DNA from: ZC4RG29 sp036381475
GTDB lineage: Bacteria > Bacteroidota > Bacteroidia > Cytophagales > Cyclobacteriaceae
Assembly (NCBI GenBank): GCA_036381475.1
Contig: DASVCT010000197.1
Coordinates: 1-26,756, forward strand
Direction: 5' to 3'
DNA: 26,756 bases
Shown: in pieces, positions 6,544 to 15,203 of the stretch
Numbering within the stretch: the stretch's first letter is position 1
Layout: each line of letters opens with the position of its first letter
Notes under the pieces: model-generated
Told to the model about the DNA's origin: nothing
Seen by the model: the letters and a program-made list of their open reading frames with translations, nothing else
Database searches by the model: none
Made by a program: the position numbers and the translations under genes

Positions 6544-9167
6544 TAACGAGTGGCGCCTTTCTCCGCGTAGGCCGATGGAATGACCCCGAATTGCTCCTTA
6601 AAACACTTTGTGAAGTACGAAAGGCTGTTAAAACCGACCTGATAGGCTATTTGCGACACGTTGTCCTGCCCCGCCTGGAGTTTTTCTGCGGCGATCTTCA
6701 GCCGGATGGTCCGGATAAACTCGGTAGCCGACTTGTCCGTCAGCGCCTTAAGCTTTCGATGGAGCTGCATCCGGCTGATTCCGAGTTCTTTTTGCAGGTG
6801 TTCAACGGAGAAATCCGTGTCCGAAAGGTGAGCTTCCACGAGGCTTACGAGTTTTTGCAGGAAGCGCTCGTCCGCATTGAGTTTGTCCCATTCCTGGGAT
6901 TTGAGCATGATTTTGCGACCGAAATGGTCGCGTAGCCTGCGTCGTTGGATGATCAGGTTGTTGGACGCCGTCAGCAATTCCCGGGGCTCAAACGGCTTGG
7001 CTAGATAATAGTCGGCCCCGGTCTGGAGCCCTTCCAGCCGGCTGTCAAGGTCGGCGAGGGCGGTGAGCATCAGGACAGGCACGTGGCTCGTGACTTGTGA
7101 TTCCCGTAGACGGCGGCACAGCTCCAGGCCATCCATTTCGGGCATCATAATATCGGTAATGACAAGATCGGGAATGATCTCACTGCACTTCATTAATCCC
7201 TCTTTTCCATTGGTAGCTTCCTCCAATTCGAACTCGTCCTCCAAAATCCGGCGCAGGAACAGTCTAAGCTGGTCGCTGTCTTCCACGATCAGAACCACAG
7301 GCCGCTTGTTTTCACTGTAGGGCTCCAGGTCGATGTCATACGTCGCTTCCGGGGAAGGTTCCTGCGTTGGTTGAGGTTTGCTGGCCCCCGGGACATGAAG
7401 TGCGGCCGGCAGTGACAAGGTGAAGCGCGTACCATCCTGATCGGAAGTCACGTGAATAGTACCTCCGTGGATTACCGCCAGCTCTTTCGAAAGCGCCAGG
7501 CCGATACCATGGTGCGTATTATTTCCACTCGTTCCGTTGGTTTCGCCCTGGGAAGACTTGCGTTCAAAGATGGTTTCCAGTTGGCCGGTCGGGATGTGAA
7601 GGGAATGGTTAGTCACTGCGACGGTAAAGTATCCCGATGACGTGCCGGTGCGGACTTCGATGGTCCCGGACGGCGGACTGAATTTTATGATGTTCGATAT
7701 CAGGTTGATCAGGATAGTTTCCACTTTCGTCGCATCGAAGGCCATTATGAAGGGTTCAACGGAAATCGTGATGTCGATTTCAAGTTGCTTTTGGCCGGCA
7801 AGCGAATGAAAGCTGTTGGCGGTTGTGCGAACGAGGGAGGTTATGTCGGCCCGCGCCAGTTCAAGGTTCAACACGCCATCGTTGAGACGCGACAACTCCA
7901 GGAGATCGTTGATCAGTTGAAGGAGTCGCTGCCCATTAGATCGCATCAATTTCAGCTGTTCCAGTTCGTCATCAGACCCGGACTTCCTGATCATTTCCTC
8001 GAGCGGACCCAGTATCAGCGTCAATGGCGTTCTGAACTCATGCGAAAGGTGCGCGTAGAATTGCGACTTCAGCCGGTCGACTTCCCGGATCTTCTCGGCT
8101 TCAAGGCGCGCAATCGTAGCCTGCACGATCTCCTCTTCTGCCCGCGCTTTTACGATCTTGTTCGAGCACAGGGCGGCAATGATGGAAAGGATGCGAAGAT
8201 GGGTGTCTGTGAAGAAATTCTTTTGTGGGTGTTCCGAGTCAATTACGCCGATCACCTTGTTTTCATATATAATCGGCACAGCGATCTCGGAGAAGCGTCG
8301 TTCGTCATCAACGATATACCGAGCGTCATTTGATGTGTCGTTGATCACTTCAGGTACACCTGTTTTTGCCACTGTTCCCACAATGCCCTTTCCCACGGGG
8401 ATGGTGATCAGGTTGGCGATCTCGAACGCGTCGGGATTCTTCGGACCGAACGCGGCCTTTTGTTCCAGCAGGTTCGAATCCTCGTTCACCAGGTATATGA
8501 CGCAGTCGGCGAAGCCCAACTGGGAAATACAGTTCTTGGCAACATCCCAGAGGATCTCCTCCACGGTATTCTTGCCATAAAGGCTTGTCGCGAAGTAGGC
8601 AATAATCCTTTCGGATTCGCGCGACGTCCGGATGACTTGTTCATTGCGCATATTCTGGCGTGCGTACAACCGGAAATAAAACAGCGCAGCGACCACTGAA
8701 AGGACAAATGTGAGCGCGATATTCCCGTAATAGTATCCGAGTTTTTCGTCCGGCGCCAATTCCACATTAAGCAAGCTGTAGTTGGTAAGTTCCAGCGTCA
8801 GCAAGCAAACAAGTGAGAAGGTGATAGAAAAGATGAGACTGCGAATTTCGGTAAAGTCATAGATCAGTACAGCCCCGAAGATTACGGGAAGGTAGATCAG
8901 TTGTTCGCCGGCGGACCGACCGAAGGCGGAAGCCGTGATGAACAGGTAAATATTTGCGCCCAGGAAGAGCGTGTGTTTTGCAGCGAAGTACCTGCCTTTT
9001 CTATTCAGCCAGTAGCTTGCGACACATACAAGAAAAAATACACCGGTCGCAATCCGGAGAAAGGGCGGGTCGGAAGGAAAGATGAAGATGTAGGGGAAAG
9101 AACTGATCGTCGCCAGGGCCGCGAAAAGCGCGGTGAGATCCTTTCTCCTAGACAGCTCGAAGGACAT
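6543..9167 (-). CDS. Hybrid two-component sensor kinase-response regulator with GAF and AraC domains
   Basis: An 874-residue one-piece signalling protein. Order: about five to six membrane helices (residues 10-168), GAF domain (about 190-340), HisKA with phospho-accepting H376 in SHEFRTPLT, HATPase_c (about 470-590, N-box N492 in SNIIKFSPPSG), receiver (about 624-740: acid pair E629/D630, phospho-acceptor D672 in VITDIMMPEMDG, T702, K724 in LAKPFEP) and a C-terminal AraC-type DNA-binding domain (about 770-870, ending QVGFNSLSYFTKCFKEQFG). It therefore senses, relays phosphate and binds DNA in one chain. Unlike polysaccharide-utilisation sensors of Bacteroidota, it has no large periplasmic Y_Y_Y/propeller sensor; the signal is probably membrane-borne or cytoplasmic via GAF. 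The usual DxGxG ATP-lid box is replaced by TNHSLHIPTG (519-528), while the HHGIGLAL box remains. The target genes are not evident; no SusC/D or sugar-utilisation genes lie nearby. Confidence 0.93.
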   Translation of the reverse strand: MSFELSRRKDLTALFAALATISSFPYIFIFPSDPPFLRIATGVFFLVCVASYWLNRKGRYFAAKHTLFLGANIYLFITASAFGRSAGEQLIYLPVIFGAVLIYDFTEIRSLIFSITFSLVCLLTLELTNYSLLNVELAPDEKLGYYYGNIALTFVLSVVAALFYFRLYARQNMRNEQVIRTSRESERIIAYFATSLYGKNTVEEILWDVAKNCISQLGFADCVIYLVNEDSNLLEQKAAFGPKNPDAFEIANLITIPVGKGIVGTVAKTGVPEVINDTSNDARYIVDDERRFSEIAVPIIYENKVIGVIDSEHPQKNFFTDTHLRILSIIAALCSNKIVKARAEEEIVQATIARLEAEKIREVDRLKSQFYAHLSHEFRTPLTLILGPLEEMIRKSGSDDELEQLKLMRSNGQRLLQLINDLLELSRLNDGVLNLELARADITSLVRTTANSFHSLAGQKQLEIDITISVEPFIMAFDATKVETILINLISNIIKFSPPSGTIEVRTGTSSGYFTVAVTNHSLHIPTGQLETIFERKSSQGETNGTSGNNTHHGIGLALSKELAVIHGGTIHVTSDQDGTRFTLSLPAALHVPGASKPQPTQEPSPEATYDIDLEPYSENKRPVVLIVEDSDQLRLFLRRILEDEFELEEATNGKEGLMKCSEIIPDLVITDIMMPEMDGLELCRRLRESQVTSHVPVLMLTALADLDSRLEGLQTGADYYLAKPFEPRELLTASNNLIIQRRRLRDHFGRKIMLKSQEWDKLNADERFLQKLVSLVEAHLSDTDFSVEHLQKELGISRMQLHRKLKALTDKSATEFIRTIRLKIAAEKLQAGQDNVSQIAYQVGFNSLSYFTKCFKEQFGVIPSAYAEKGATR

Positions 9168-9316
9168 GGGTGGATAATTGGCGATAGTACATGGTAAGTT
9201 AGTGAAAATGTGCGTTGAAGGTGCTGTCAGGAGTCCCCGGTTTCCAGGACCCGGTAAATCGCATTCAGCGCATCCATAGGGACGCCGCTCAACGGGCGAT
9301 TTTAAATGTTTTTCCG

Positions 9317-9324
9317 TAGTTTTG
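9317..9324 (+). promoter_or_regulatory. Bacteroidota -7 element TAGTTTTG before ftsK
   Basis: Exact TAnnTTTG match 13 nt before the ftsK ATG at 9338, in the 170-nt gap between the divergent sensor and ftsK genes. Supports this start codon. Confidence 0.5.
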
Positions 9325-9337
9325 CGAATTCAATAAG

Positions 9338-11836
9338 ATGGCGAAAAACACGGCTAAGTCAAATACCTTCAGGACCTCTAAAGAGAAAAAGGACAAGGCG
9401 AAGAAAGCGAAATTCAGTTTCGGATTTTTTAAGGACCCGAGGTTAAAGCTTGCTTTTGGATTTTTCCTGCTCCTGGCTTCAGTGTTCCTCCTCACTGCCT
9501 TTATTTCATACCTGTTTACGGGGAAGGCGGATCAAAGTATTGTTATGGCGGGGGGTGAAACGGAGCTCATTGAGTCGGGTAAGGAAGCAAGAAACTGGTT
9601 GGGTCTTTACGGTGCCATCGTCTCGCACTATTTCATTTTCCGCTGGTTTGGGATATCTGCATTTTTCATTCCTCCGCTCCTGTTCGCGTGGTCCTTCCGG
9701 ATTCTGTTCCGCCGCTCTATCGTGCGCCTGGGTTCCGTGTTTATTTTTTGCCTTTTCGCGACCCTTTGGCTGAGTTTGTTGCTGGGGTATATGACCCGAC
9801 TCAATGACGCGCCTGGCGAATGGGGATTTCTGGGTGGAGGACTCGGAGATGCCATGGCGGAAGTTTTCCAGAGCATGTTCGGCTGGGGAACGTTTCTCGT
9901 GCTTATCCTCTCGCTCTTCATATTTATCATCTTCTTTTTCAACGTCACGGCGCTCAATGTTCTTCAACCTCGAAATCCCAAGCCGATGGGCAATGATGCG
10001 ATAGCGGGTGAAGAACAGGATGCGACAACTTCGGGCTATACGGATGAAGGCGACAACTGGCCAGAGATCGTGGCGAAGGCTTCGGCACTGGAGCCGGAAC
10101 AGCCGGTACGCGAACCTGACCCATCGCCCAAGCAAGAACCCAGGCCGGAGATGCAGAAAGCGGTGGAGAATGCGCCGGCTACTGAGCAAGCTATAGATCT
10201 CGAAGTGGAAAAATCCGCGCCACCCAAAAAGGCGGCGACGGCAGATCCCGTCTTCACCGTCGAAGAGCGAACGGACACTGAACAACTGGCCGAACAGTTG
10301 GTGGAAGAAAAGGGGCTGTATGATCCCACCCTTGATCTCAGCAGCTACAGGATCCCACCCCTGGAGTTGCTGCGCGAATACGAACCAAGCAAGGTCCAGG
10401 TCACCCAGGAAGAGCTCAACCAGAATAAGGATCGCATTGTTGCAACGCTCATCAACTTCAAAATCGGAATTCAAAGCATCAAGGCGACCATCGGACCGAC
10501 GGTAACGCTTTATGAGATCGTGCCCGATGCGGGCATCAAGATTTCCCGCATCAAGAACCTGGAGGATGACATCGCACTGAGCCTGGCCGCACTCGGCATC
10601 CGCATCATCGCCCCTATCCCGGGAAGGGGTACAATCGGTATCGAAGTGCCGAACAAGAACCGAGAGATGGTAAGCATTCGCTCCGTGCTGAGCACGGAAC
10701 GCTTTCAGAAAAGCGACATGGAGCTTCCTGTAGTCCTGGGTAAAACCATCTCGAACGAGGTATACATCGTTGACCTTACCCGGATGCCACACCTTCTCGT
10801 CGCAGGTGCAACAGGACAGGGCAAGTCGGTTGGCCTGAACGTGCTGCTCACGTCGCTCCTGTACAAACGACATCCGTCCCAGCTCAAGTTTGTCCTGGTG
10901 GATCCGAAGAAGGTGGAGATGTCGCTGTTCGCCAAGATTGAGAGGCACTACCTGGCCAAGCTTCCGAATAGCGAGGAGGCCATCATTACCGATACGCGCA
11001 AAGTGGTGAACACGCTTAATTCGCTTTGCATCGAGATGGAAAACCGGTATGAGATGCTGAAGGACGCCGGTGCCAAGAACCTTAAAGAATACAATTCGAA
11101 GTTTGTCGCCCGAAAACTCAATCCCAGGGAGGGCCACAGGTTTTTGCCCTACATTGTGTTAGTGATCGATGAGCTTGCCGACCTTATGATGACTGCCGGC
11201 AAGGAAGTTGAGACGCCGATAGCACGTCTTGCCCAATTGGCCCGTGCGATTGGCATCCACCTCGTCGTGGCGACGCAACGGCCTTCGGTCAACGTCATCA
11301 CGGGTGTAATCAAGGCCAACTTCCCGGCGCGCCTCTCCTTCAGAGTAATATCCAAGGTGGATTCGCGCACCATCCTGGATACCGGGGGTGCCGACCAGCT
11401 CGTGGGAATGGGTGACATGCTTTTGTCGAACGGCTCCGATATCATGCGCCTCCAGTGTCCTTTTATTGATACCCCTGAAATCGAGCGGGTGGTCGACTAC
11501 ATAAGTTCGCAGCGGGGCTACGATTCGGCCTACCTTCTTCCCGAATTCGAAGGCGATGACGAAGGCGGCGCAGCCAGCGTCGACCTCGCGGAGCGCGATG
11601 CCCTTTTCGAGGACGCGGCGCGTCTCATCGTGCAGCATCAGCAGGGCAGTACGTCGCTTATCCAGCGCAAACTAAAACTGGGATACAACCGGGCGGGCCG
11701 CCTTATTGATCAACTGGAAGCGGCAGGAATCGTTGGACCGTTCGAGGGTAGCAAAGCCCGTGAGGTCCTCATCCGGGATGAAGTTAGTCTGGAACAATTA
11801 TTGAATGAACTGAAAGAAAAACACGGACAATTATAA
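9338..11836 (+). CDS. ftsK: DNA translocase FtsK/SpoIIIE
   Basis: Septum-anchored hexameric motor that pumps chromosomal DNA during division and activates Xer recombination at dif. The 832 residues show a lysine-rich N-terminus, four membrane helices (about 37-60, 92-118, 128-150, 182-205), and an acidic Pro/Glu-rich linker (about 210-325). The alpha/beta motor follows, with Walker A GATGQGKSVGLN (490-501) and Walker B VLVIDELADLM (607-617, D611/E612). A gamma winged-helix domain ends the chain (about 765-832: LIQRKLKLGYNRAGRLIDQLE). In the middle, FKIGIQSIKATIGPTVTLYEIVPDAGIKISRI is the usual alpha-domain start. All functional parts are intact. The lolA-like and pyrF genes follow on the same strand; each has its own promoter-like element, so an obligate operon is not implied. 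Confidence 0.97.
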   Translation: MAKNTAKSNTFRTSKEKKDKAKKAKFSFGFFKDPRLKLAFGFFLLLASVFLLTAFISYLFTGKADQSIVMAGGETELIESGKEARNWLGLYGAIVSHYFIFRWFGISAFFIPPLLFAWSFRILFRRSIVRLGSVFIFCLFATLWLSLLLGYMTRLNDAPGEWGFLGGGLGDAMAEVFQSMFGWGTFLVLILSLFIFIIFFFNVTALNVLQPRNPKPMGNDAIAGEEQDATTSGYTDEGDNWPEIVAKASALEPEQPVREPDPSPKQEPRPEMQKAVENAPATEQAIDLEVEKSAPPKKAATADPVFTVEERTDTEQLAEQLVEEKGLYDPTLDLSSYRIPPLELLREYEPSKVQVTQEELNQNKDRIVATLINFKIGIQSIKATIGPTVTLYEIVPDAGIKISRIKNLEDDIALSLAALGIRIIAPIPGRGTIGIEVPNKNREMVSIRSVLSTERFQKSDMELPVVLGKTISNEVYIVDLTRMPHLLVAGATGQGKSVGLNVLLTSLLYKRHPSQLKFVLVDPKKVEMSLFAKIERHYLAKLPNSEEAIITDTRKVVNTLNSLCIEMENRYEMLKDAGAKNLKEYNSKFVARKLNPREGHRFLPYIVLVIDELADLMMTAGKEVETPIARLAQLARAIGIHLVVATQRPSVNVITGVIKANFPARLSFRVISKVDSRTILDTGGADQLVGMGDMLLSNGSDIMRLQCPFIDTPEIERVVDYISSQRGYDSAYLLPEFEGDDEGGAASVDLAERDALFEDAARLIVQHQQGSTSLIQRKLKLGYNRAGRLIDQLEAAGIVGPFEGSKAREVLIRDEVSLEQLLNELKEKHGQL

Positions 11837-11841
11837 CTTTG
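11834..11841 (+). promoter_or_regulatory. Bacteroidota -7 element TAACTTTG before the lolA-like gene
   Basis: Exact TAnnTTTG match that begins in the ftsK stop codon (TAA at 11834-11836) and lies 16 nt before the ATG at 11858. No clear -33 element. Confidence 0.45.
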
Positions 11842-11857
11842 CACCTTATTACAAAGC

Positions 11858-12511
11858 ATGTTCAGAGTCATGAAGCACCTTATTATCAGCGCTTTGCTTG
11901 TGTTCGCCGCGGGGAAGGCATTTTCACAGTACGACCCCAAGGCACTCGAAACCCTCGAGGCAATGAGTGCTAAACTCAAGGCCATGGGGGCCTTCGAGGC
12001 TAATTTTACGTACCGGCTGACGAATGAGGTGGACAATATTAGTGAGGAATTCAAGGGCAAGATGACTGTAAAGGGCGACAAGTACAGGCTGACGCTGCCC
12101 GAGCAGGAGGTGATTAACAATGGGACCACGCTCTGGACTTACCTTCCCGACGCCAACGAAGTGAACATCGACAATTACGACCCGGCTTCAGAGGACGTCA
12201 ATCCCTCAAAAATTTTCGAGATTTATAAAAAGGACTTCAAGTATCTCTACCTTAAAGATGAAACGGTAGGGGGCGTCCTGTGTGAGGTGATCGACCTGGT
12301 GCCGGAAAAGGCGGATGCCCAGTTCTTTAAGATTCGCATGAACATTGCCAAAAAGGATAAGAGCGTCAAGAGCTTTATCATGTTCGATAAGGGGGGAAAC
12401 CGGTACACCTATTCGATAACTGAATTCCGTCCCAACATCAGCGTAGACGATTCCTATTTTGCATTCGATCCAAAGAAGCATCCGGGTGTAGACATCATTG
12501 ACCTGCGTTGA
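11858..12511 (+). CDS. lolA: LolA-like outer-membrane lipoprotein carrier protein
   Basis: Periplasmic chaperone expected to ferry lipoproteins from the inner to the outer membrane. The 217-residue frame starts with a signal peptide (KHLIISALLVFAAGKAFS, cut near FSQ). The mature part has the LolA unclosed-barrel pattern: LEAMSAKLKAMGAFEANFTYRL, the FKGKMTVKGDKYRLTLPEQEVINNG segment, TLWTYLPDANEVNI, then the repeated KDKSVKSFIMFDKGGNRYTYSITEFRPN and DSYFAFDP, and an ending HPGVDIIDLR typical of Bacteroidota members. A second ATG at 11870, encoding MKHLIIS, gives an equally good or better signal peptide, so the true start may be 12 nt downstream. The position right after ftsK recalls the ftsK-lolA order of other bacteria, which supports the name. 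Confidence 0.88.
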   Translation: MFRVMKHLIISALLVFAAGKAFSQYDPKALETLEAMSAKLKAMGAFEANFTYRLTNEVDNISEEFKGKMTVKGDKYRLTLPEQEVINNGTTLWTYLPDANEVNIDNYDPASEDVNPSKIFEIYKKDFKYLYLKDETVGGVLCEVIDLVPEKADAQFFKIRMNIAKKDKSVKSFIMFDKGGNRYTYSITEFRPNISVDDSYFAFDPKKHPGVDIIDLR

Positions 12512-12522
12512 TGTTTATTCCC

Positions 12523-12529
12523 TATTTTG
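12523..12529 (+). promoter_or_regulatory. near-consensus -7 element TATTTTG before pyrF
   Basis: One base shorter than TAnnTTTG and only 4 nt before the ATG at 12534. If used, the mRNA would be almost leaderless; it favours 12534 over the frame opening at 12498. Confidence 0.3.
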
Positions 12530-12533
12530 CGGC

Positions 12534-13352
12534 ATGGACCGTCAGCAGCTCTTTGACAGGATCCGGGAGAAAGGTTCATACCTGTGCATAGGTCTGGACA
12601 CCGACATCCGGAAAATCCCATCCCATCTACGCAACAGCGATGACCCGCTGTTTGAATTCAATCGCCAGATCATCGATGCCACTCACGATTTTTGTGTAGC
12701 GTATAAACCCAATGTCGCCTTTTATGAGTCACTCGGCGCCGCGGGCTGGCAAAGTTTGAAACGTACACTTGAGTACATTCCGAAAGGCATCTTTACCATC
12801 GCCGACGCCAAGCGCGGGGACATCGGCAACACGTCATCGCTGTATGCCAGGTCGTTCTTCGAACAAATGCAGTTCGACGCCGTTACGGTCACACCATATA
12901 TGGGGGCCGATTCCGTTCAGCCCTTTCTCGCCTTCCGGAATAAGTGGACGATCCTGCTTGCGTGCACATCGAACCCCGGCAGCAACGACTTCCAGATGAT
13001 CGAATCCAGGGCTTCAGGCAGGCCTTTATACGAAGAAGTAATCATCAAGGCGCTCGAATGGGCAGGTCCTGACCAGCTGATGTTCGTTGCCGGCGCCACC
13101 GCACCCGACCGCATCAAACGGGTGCGCGCACTTGCACCGGAACACTTCCTGCTCGTTCCGGGCATTGGTGCGCAGGGTGGAAGTCTTTCTGCTGTTTCAG
13201 AAGCAGGCATGAATAAAATGTGTGGGATGCTTGTGAACGCGACGAGGTCGATATTATACGCATCGGACGCGCATGATTTTGCGTCGAAAGCGGCTAAAGA
13301 GGCCGCACGCCTGCGCAACGAAATGACCTCGTATTTGGAGAAATTCCTATGA
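12534..13352 (+). CDS. pyrF: Orotidine-5'-phosphate decarboxylase, type 2
   Basis: Last step of UMP synthesis: decarboxylation of OMP. From 12534 the protein has 272 residues, the longer type 2 (Mycobacterium-like) form usual in Bacteroidota. Visible motifs: CIGLDTDIRKIP (18-29), VAYKPNVAFYE (55-65), the catalytic DAKRGDIGNTSS with D91, K93 and D96, TVTPYMGADSVQPF, ACTSNPGSNDFQ, and the phosphate-binding LVPGIGAQGG. The frame is open upstream to 12498, inside the lolA gene, but MDRQQLFDRIREKGSYLCIG is the natural N-terminus. The stop lies 21 nt before the 7-bp repeat array and the convergent gamma-glutamyltransferase gene. Confidence 0.95.
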   Translation: MDRQQLFDRIREKGSYLCIGLDTDIRKIPSHLRNSDDPLFEFNRQIIDATHDFCVAYKPNVAFYESLGAAGWQSLKRTLEYIPKGIFTIADAKRGDIGNTSSLYARSFFEQMQFDAVTVTPYMGADSVQPFLAFRNKWTILLACTSNPGSNDFQMIESRASGRPLYEEVIIKALEWAGPDQLMFVAGATAPDRIKRVRALAPEHFLLVPGIGAQGGSLSAVSEAGMNKMCGMLVNATRSILYASDAHDFASKAAKEAARLRNEMTSYLEKFL

Positions 13353-13373
13353 CAACAGTCGGGAACGCCTAAC

Positions 13374-13429
13374 ACTGCCTACTGCCTACTGCCCACTGCC
13401 CACTGCCTACTGCCTACTGCCCACTGCCT
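13374..13429. repeat. eight-unit 7-bp tandem repeat ACTGCC(T/C)
   Basis: Eight uninterrupted heptamers, with last-base pattern T,T,C,C,T,T,C,T. It lies between the convergent pyrF and gamma-glutamyltransferase genes, and its last two bases are part of the TAG stop (13428-13430) of the latter. Read on the minus strand the unit is (A/G)GGCAGT. Arrays of this look occur in many Bacteroidota intergenic regions; their role is not known to me. Confidence 0.9.
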
Positions 13430-15101
13430 AATACCCCGCAGCACCTCCATCCGGCGACCTGCTATCCGCATGACCGCTAAGCACACCCCTGGATGCATCA
13501 AAAACGATCCCCATCGCCGCCCCCTGCGTGCCGATTTCGCGCATGCGGTGACCCATCTCTGAAAGGAGCGCGCGCGTGTCGTTCGTGAGGCCGTACTTTT
13601 CATGAACGATCTCATCGGGAAGCCATTGATGGTAGAATCGCCGGGCTTCGATAGCCGTTGCGATGTCCATGTCATGATCCACCACATTGAGGATGACTTG
13701 CAGGACGGTCCCTATGATGGACCTTCCGCCGGGGCTTCCGATGAGCATGAACAGCTTACCGTCTTTCGTGAGGATTGTCGGCGTCATGCTCGATAGCATG
13801 CGCTTTCCCGGAGCGATGAGGTTCGGTGGTGTACCGATCTGCCCTTCATCGTTCGTTTCGCCGGGTACAGGGTTGAAATCGCCCATTTCATTATTAAGAA
13901 AAAATCCCAGGCCTTCCGCCACCATCTGCGATCCATAAGAATATTCCAGTGTGTAGGTGAGGGACACGGCATTTCCTTCCTTGTCTACCACGGACAGATG
14001 TGTGGTATTGGGACTCTCGTACCGTTGGACAAACGTGGCAGGGTCGCTGACAGAGACGGTGTCGGGTACAATGGTGTTGCGCAAAACGGTTGCATAGTTC
14101 TTGGAGATCAGCCGGTCTATGGGCATGTCCGGATTAAAGTCCGGGTCGCCGAGGTGAAGAGCCCGGTTGGCGTATCCCCTGCGCATGGCCTCGGATACCA
14201 AATGGACATACGCAGCAGAATGGTATCCATAGGCTTTAAGATTAAATCCTTCCAGAATATTGAGCATCTGGATCAACGTGACGCCCCCCGAACTGGGCGG
14301 TGCCATCGAGTACACTTCATAGCCACGATACGTTCCTGTTACAGGCTTGCGCTCATGCGCTTCGTAGTCGGCGAGGTCCTGCAGGGTAATGATCCCTCCT
14401 TGCGAATGGATAAAGGCGACAAGCATCTCAGCCGTTTTTCCGCTGTAAAAGCCCGCTTTTCCGTTGCGCTTGATCCGCGCCAGGGTTCTGGCGAGATCCG
14501 GCTGACGCCAGGTTTCACCCGGTTGATACAGCGTGGTGCCGTCGCGGAACATTACGGCAGCCGTGGAGGGCAGTTTTTTCCAGGTTTGCTCATGAGACAC
14601 AGCACTCTCGTAGATTCCGTAGGTGTACGCAAAGCCGCGGCGGGCGAGACGGACAGCCGGCCGTACGACACGCGACCAGGGCAACCTGCCGTACGCACGC
14701 TGTGCATCGTAAAGGCCTGCGACCGTGCCGGGGACGCCCACGGCCAGGATACTCAGGTGATTGAGGTTTTGGATCAGATTTCCATTTTCATCCAGATACA
14801 TGGTGGGCGTTGCCGCGGCGGGTGCCTTCTCGCGAAAATCAAACGTCGTAACCTCACCGGTATGCTTGCGGTAAACCAGGAAGCCACCACCGCCGATGTT
14901 GCCCGCGGCCGGCCACGTGACGGCCAGTGCAAACGCAGTGGCTACCGCTGCGTCGACCGCGTTGCCGCCTTCCTTCAGGATCTCAACGCCCACATTCGAC
15001 GCAAGTTGCGATGCCGACACAACCATCCCATTGCGAGCATGCTCCTGTGCCGCAACGGTGAAGGTCAGCAACCAAAGAAACACTGACAGGTACTTTCGCA
15101 T
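13428..15101 (-). CDS. ggt: Gamma-glutamyltransferase (glutathione hydrolase proenzyme)
   Basis: Periplasmic N-terminal-nucleophile enzyme that cleaves or transfers the gamma-glutamyl group of glutathione and related compounds. From 15101 it has 557 residues with a signal peptide (MRKYLSVFLWLLTFTVAAQ). The large subunit shows GGNAVDAAVATAFALAVT, NIGGGGFLVYR, substrate-binding R90 in FDFREKAP and VGVPGTVAGL. Autocleavage is expected before T366 (in PNTTHLSVVDKEG), the catalytic nucleophile of the small subunit. MAPPSSGGV lies in the large subunit; GSPGGRSIIGTV and the terminal DGGAAGY lie in the small subunit. The frame runs open to 15188, but the upstream codons lack a signal peptide. The stop codon is formed by the edge of the 7-bp repeat array. 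Whether it acts on products of the amidoligase genes 8 kb away cannot be told. Confidence 0.95.
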   Translation of the reverse strand: MRKYLSVFLWLLTFTVAAQEHARNGMVVSASQLASNVGVEILKEGGNAVDAAVATAFALAVTWPAAGNIGGGGFLVYRKHTGEVTTFDFREKAPAAATPTMYLDENGNLIQNLNHLSILAVGVPGTVAGLYDAQRAYGRLPWSRVVRPAVRLARRGFAYTYGIYESAVSHEQTWKKLPSTAAVMFRDGTTLYQPGETWRQPDLARTLARIKRNGKAGFYSGKTAEMLVAFIHSQGGIITLQDLADYEAHERKPVTGTYRGYEVYSMAPPSSGGVTLIQMLNILEGFNLKAYGYHSAAYVHLVSEAMRRGYANRALHLGDPDFNPDMPIDRLISKNYATVLRNTIVPDTVSVSDPATFVQRYESPNTTHLSVVDKEGNAVSLTYTLEYSYGSQMVAEGLGFFLNNEMGDFNPVPGETNDEGQIGTPPNLIAPGKRMLSSMTPTILTKDGKLFMLIGSPGGRSIIGTVLQVILNVVDHDMDIATAIEARRFYHQWLPDEIVHEKYGLTNDTRALLSEMGHRMREIGTQGAAMGIVFDASRGVLSGHADSRSPDGGAAGY

Positions 15102-15203
15102 GCCTTGACCTTGAGTGTTCAAAGTAGGTATTTTTGAAATCATTCGGAATGCATCCGATTCCTTCGTTGGCAACAATATCCATGACACATAAAAAGACCC
15201 TCA

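Noticed and set aside
9230..9280. Tiny minus-strand frame reading MDALNAIYRVLETGDS between the sensor gene and ftsK
   Set aside because: Protein-like but only 16 codons, with no start signal or homology I can name; too short to call even as a remnant.
9506..11137. 543-codon minus-strand open frame inside ftsK
   Set aside because: It lies opposite an unmistakable FtsK with intact Walker motifs; composition is that of a reverse-frame shadow and no family motif is visible.
13374..13429. Possible CRISPR array
   Set aside because: Units are 7 bp and directly abutting, with no spacers and no cas genes in the window; it is a simple tandem repeat.
13998..15086. 362-codon plus-strand frame opposite ggt
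   Set aside because: Antisense shadow of gamma-glutamyltransferase, whose catalytic motifs are all present on the minus strand.
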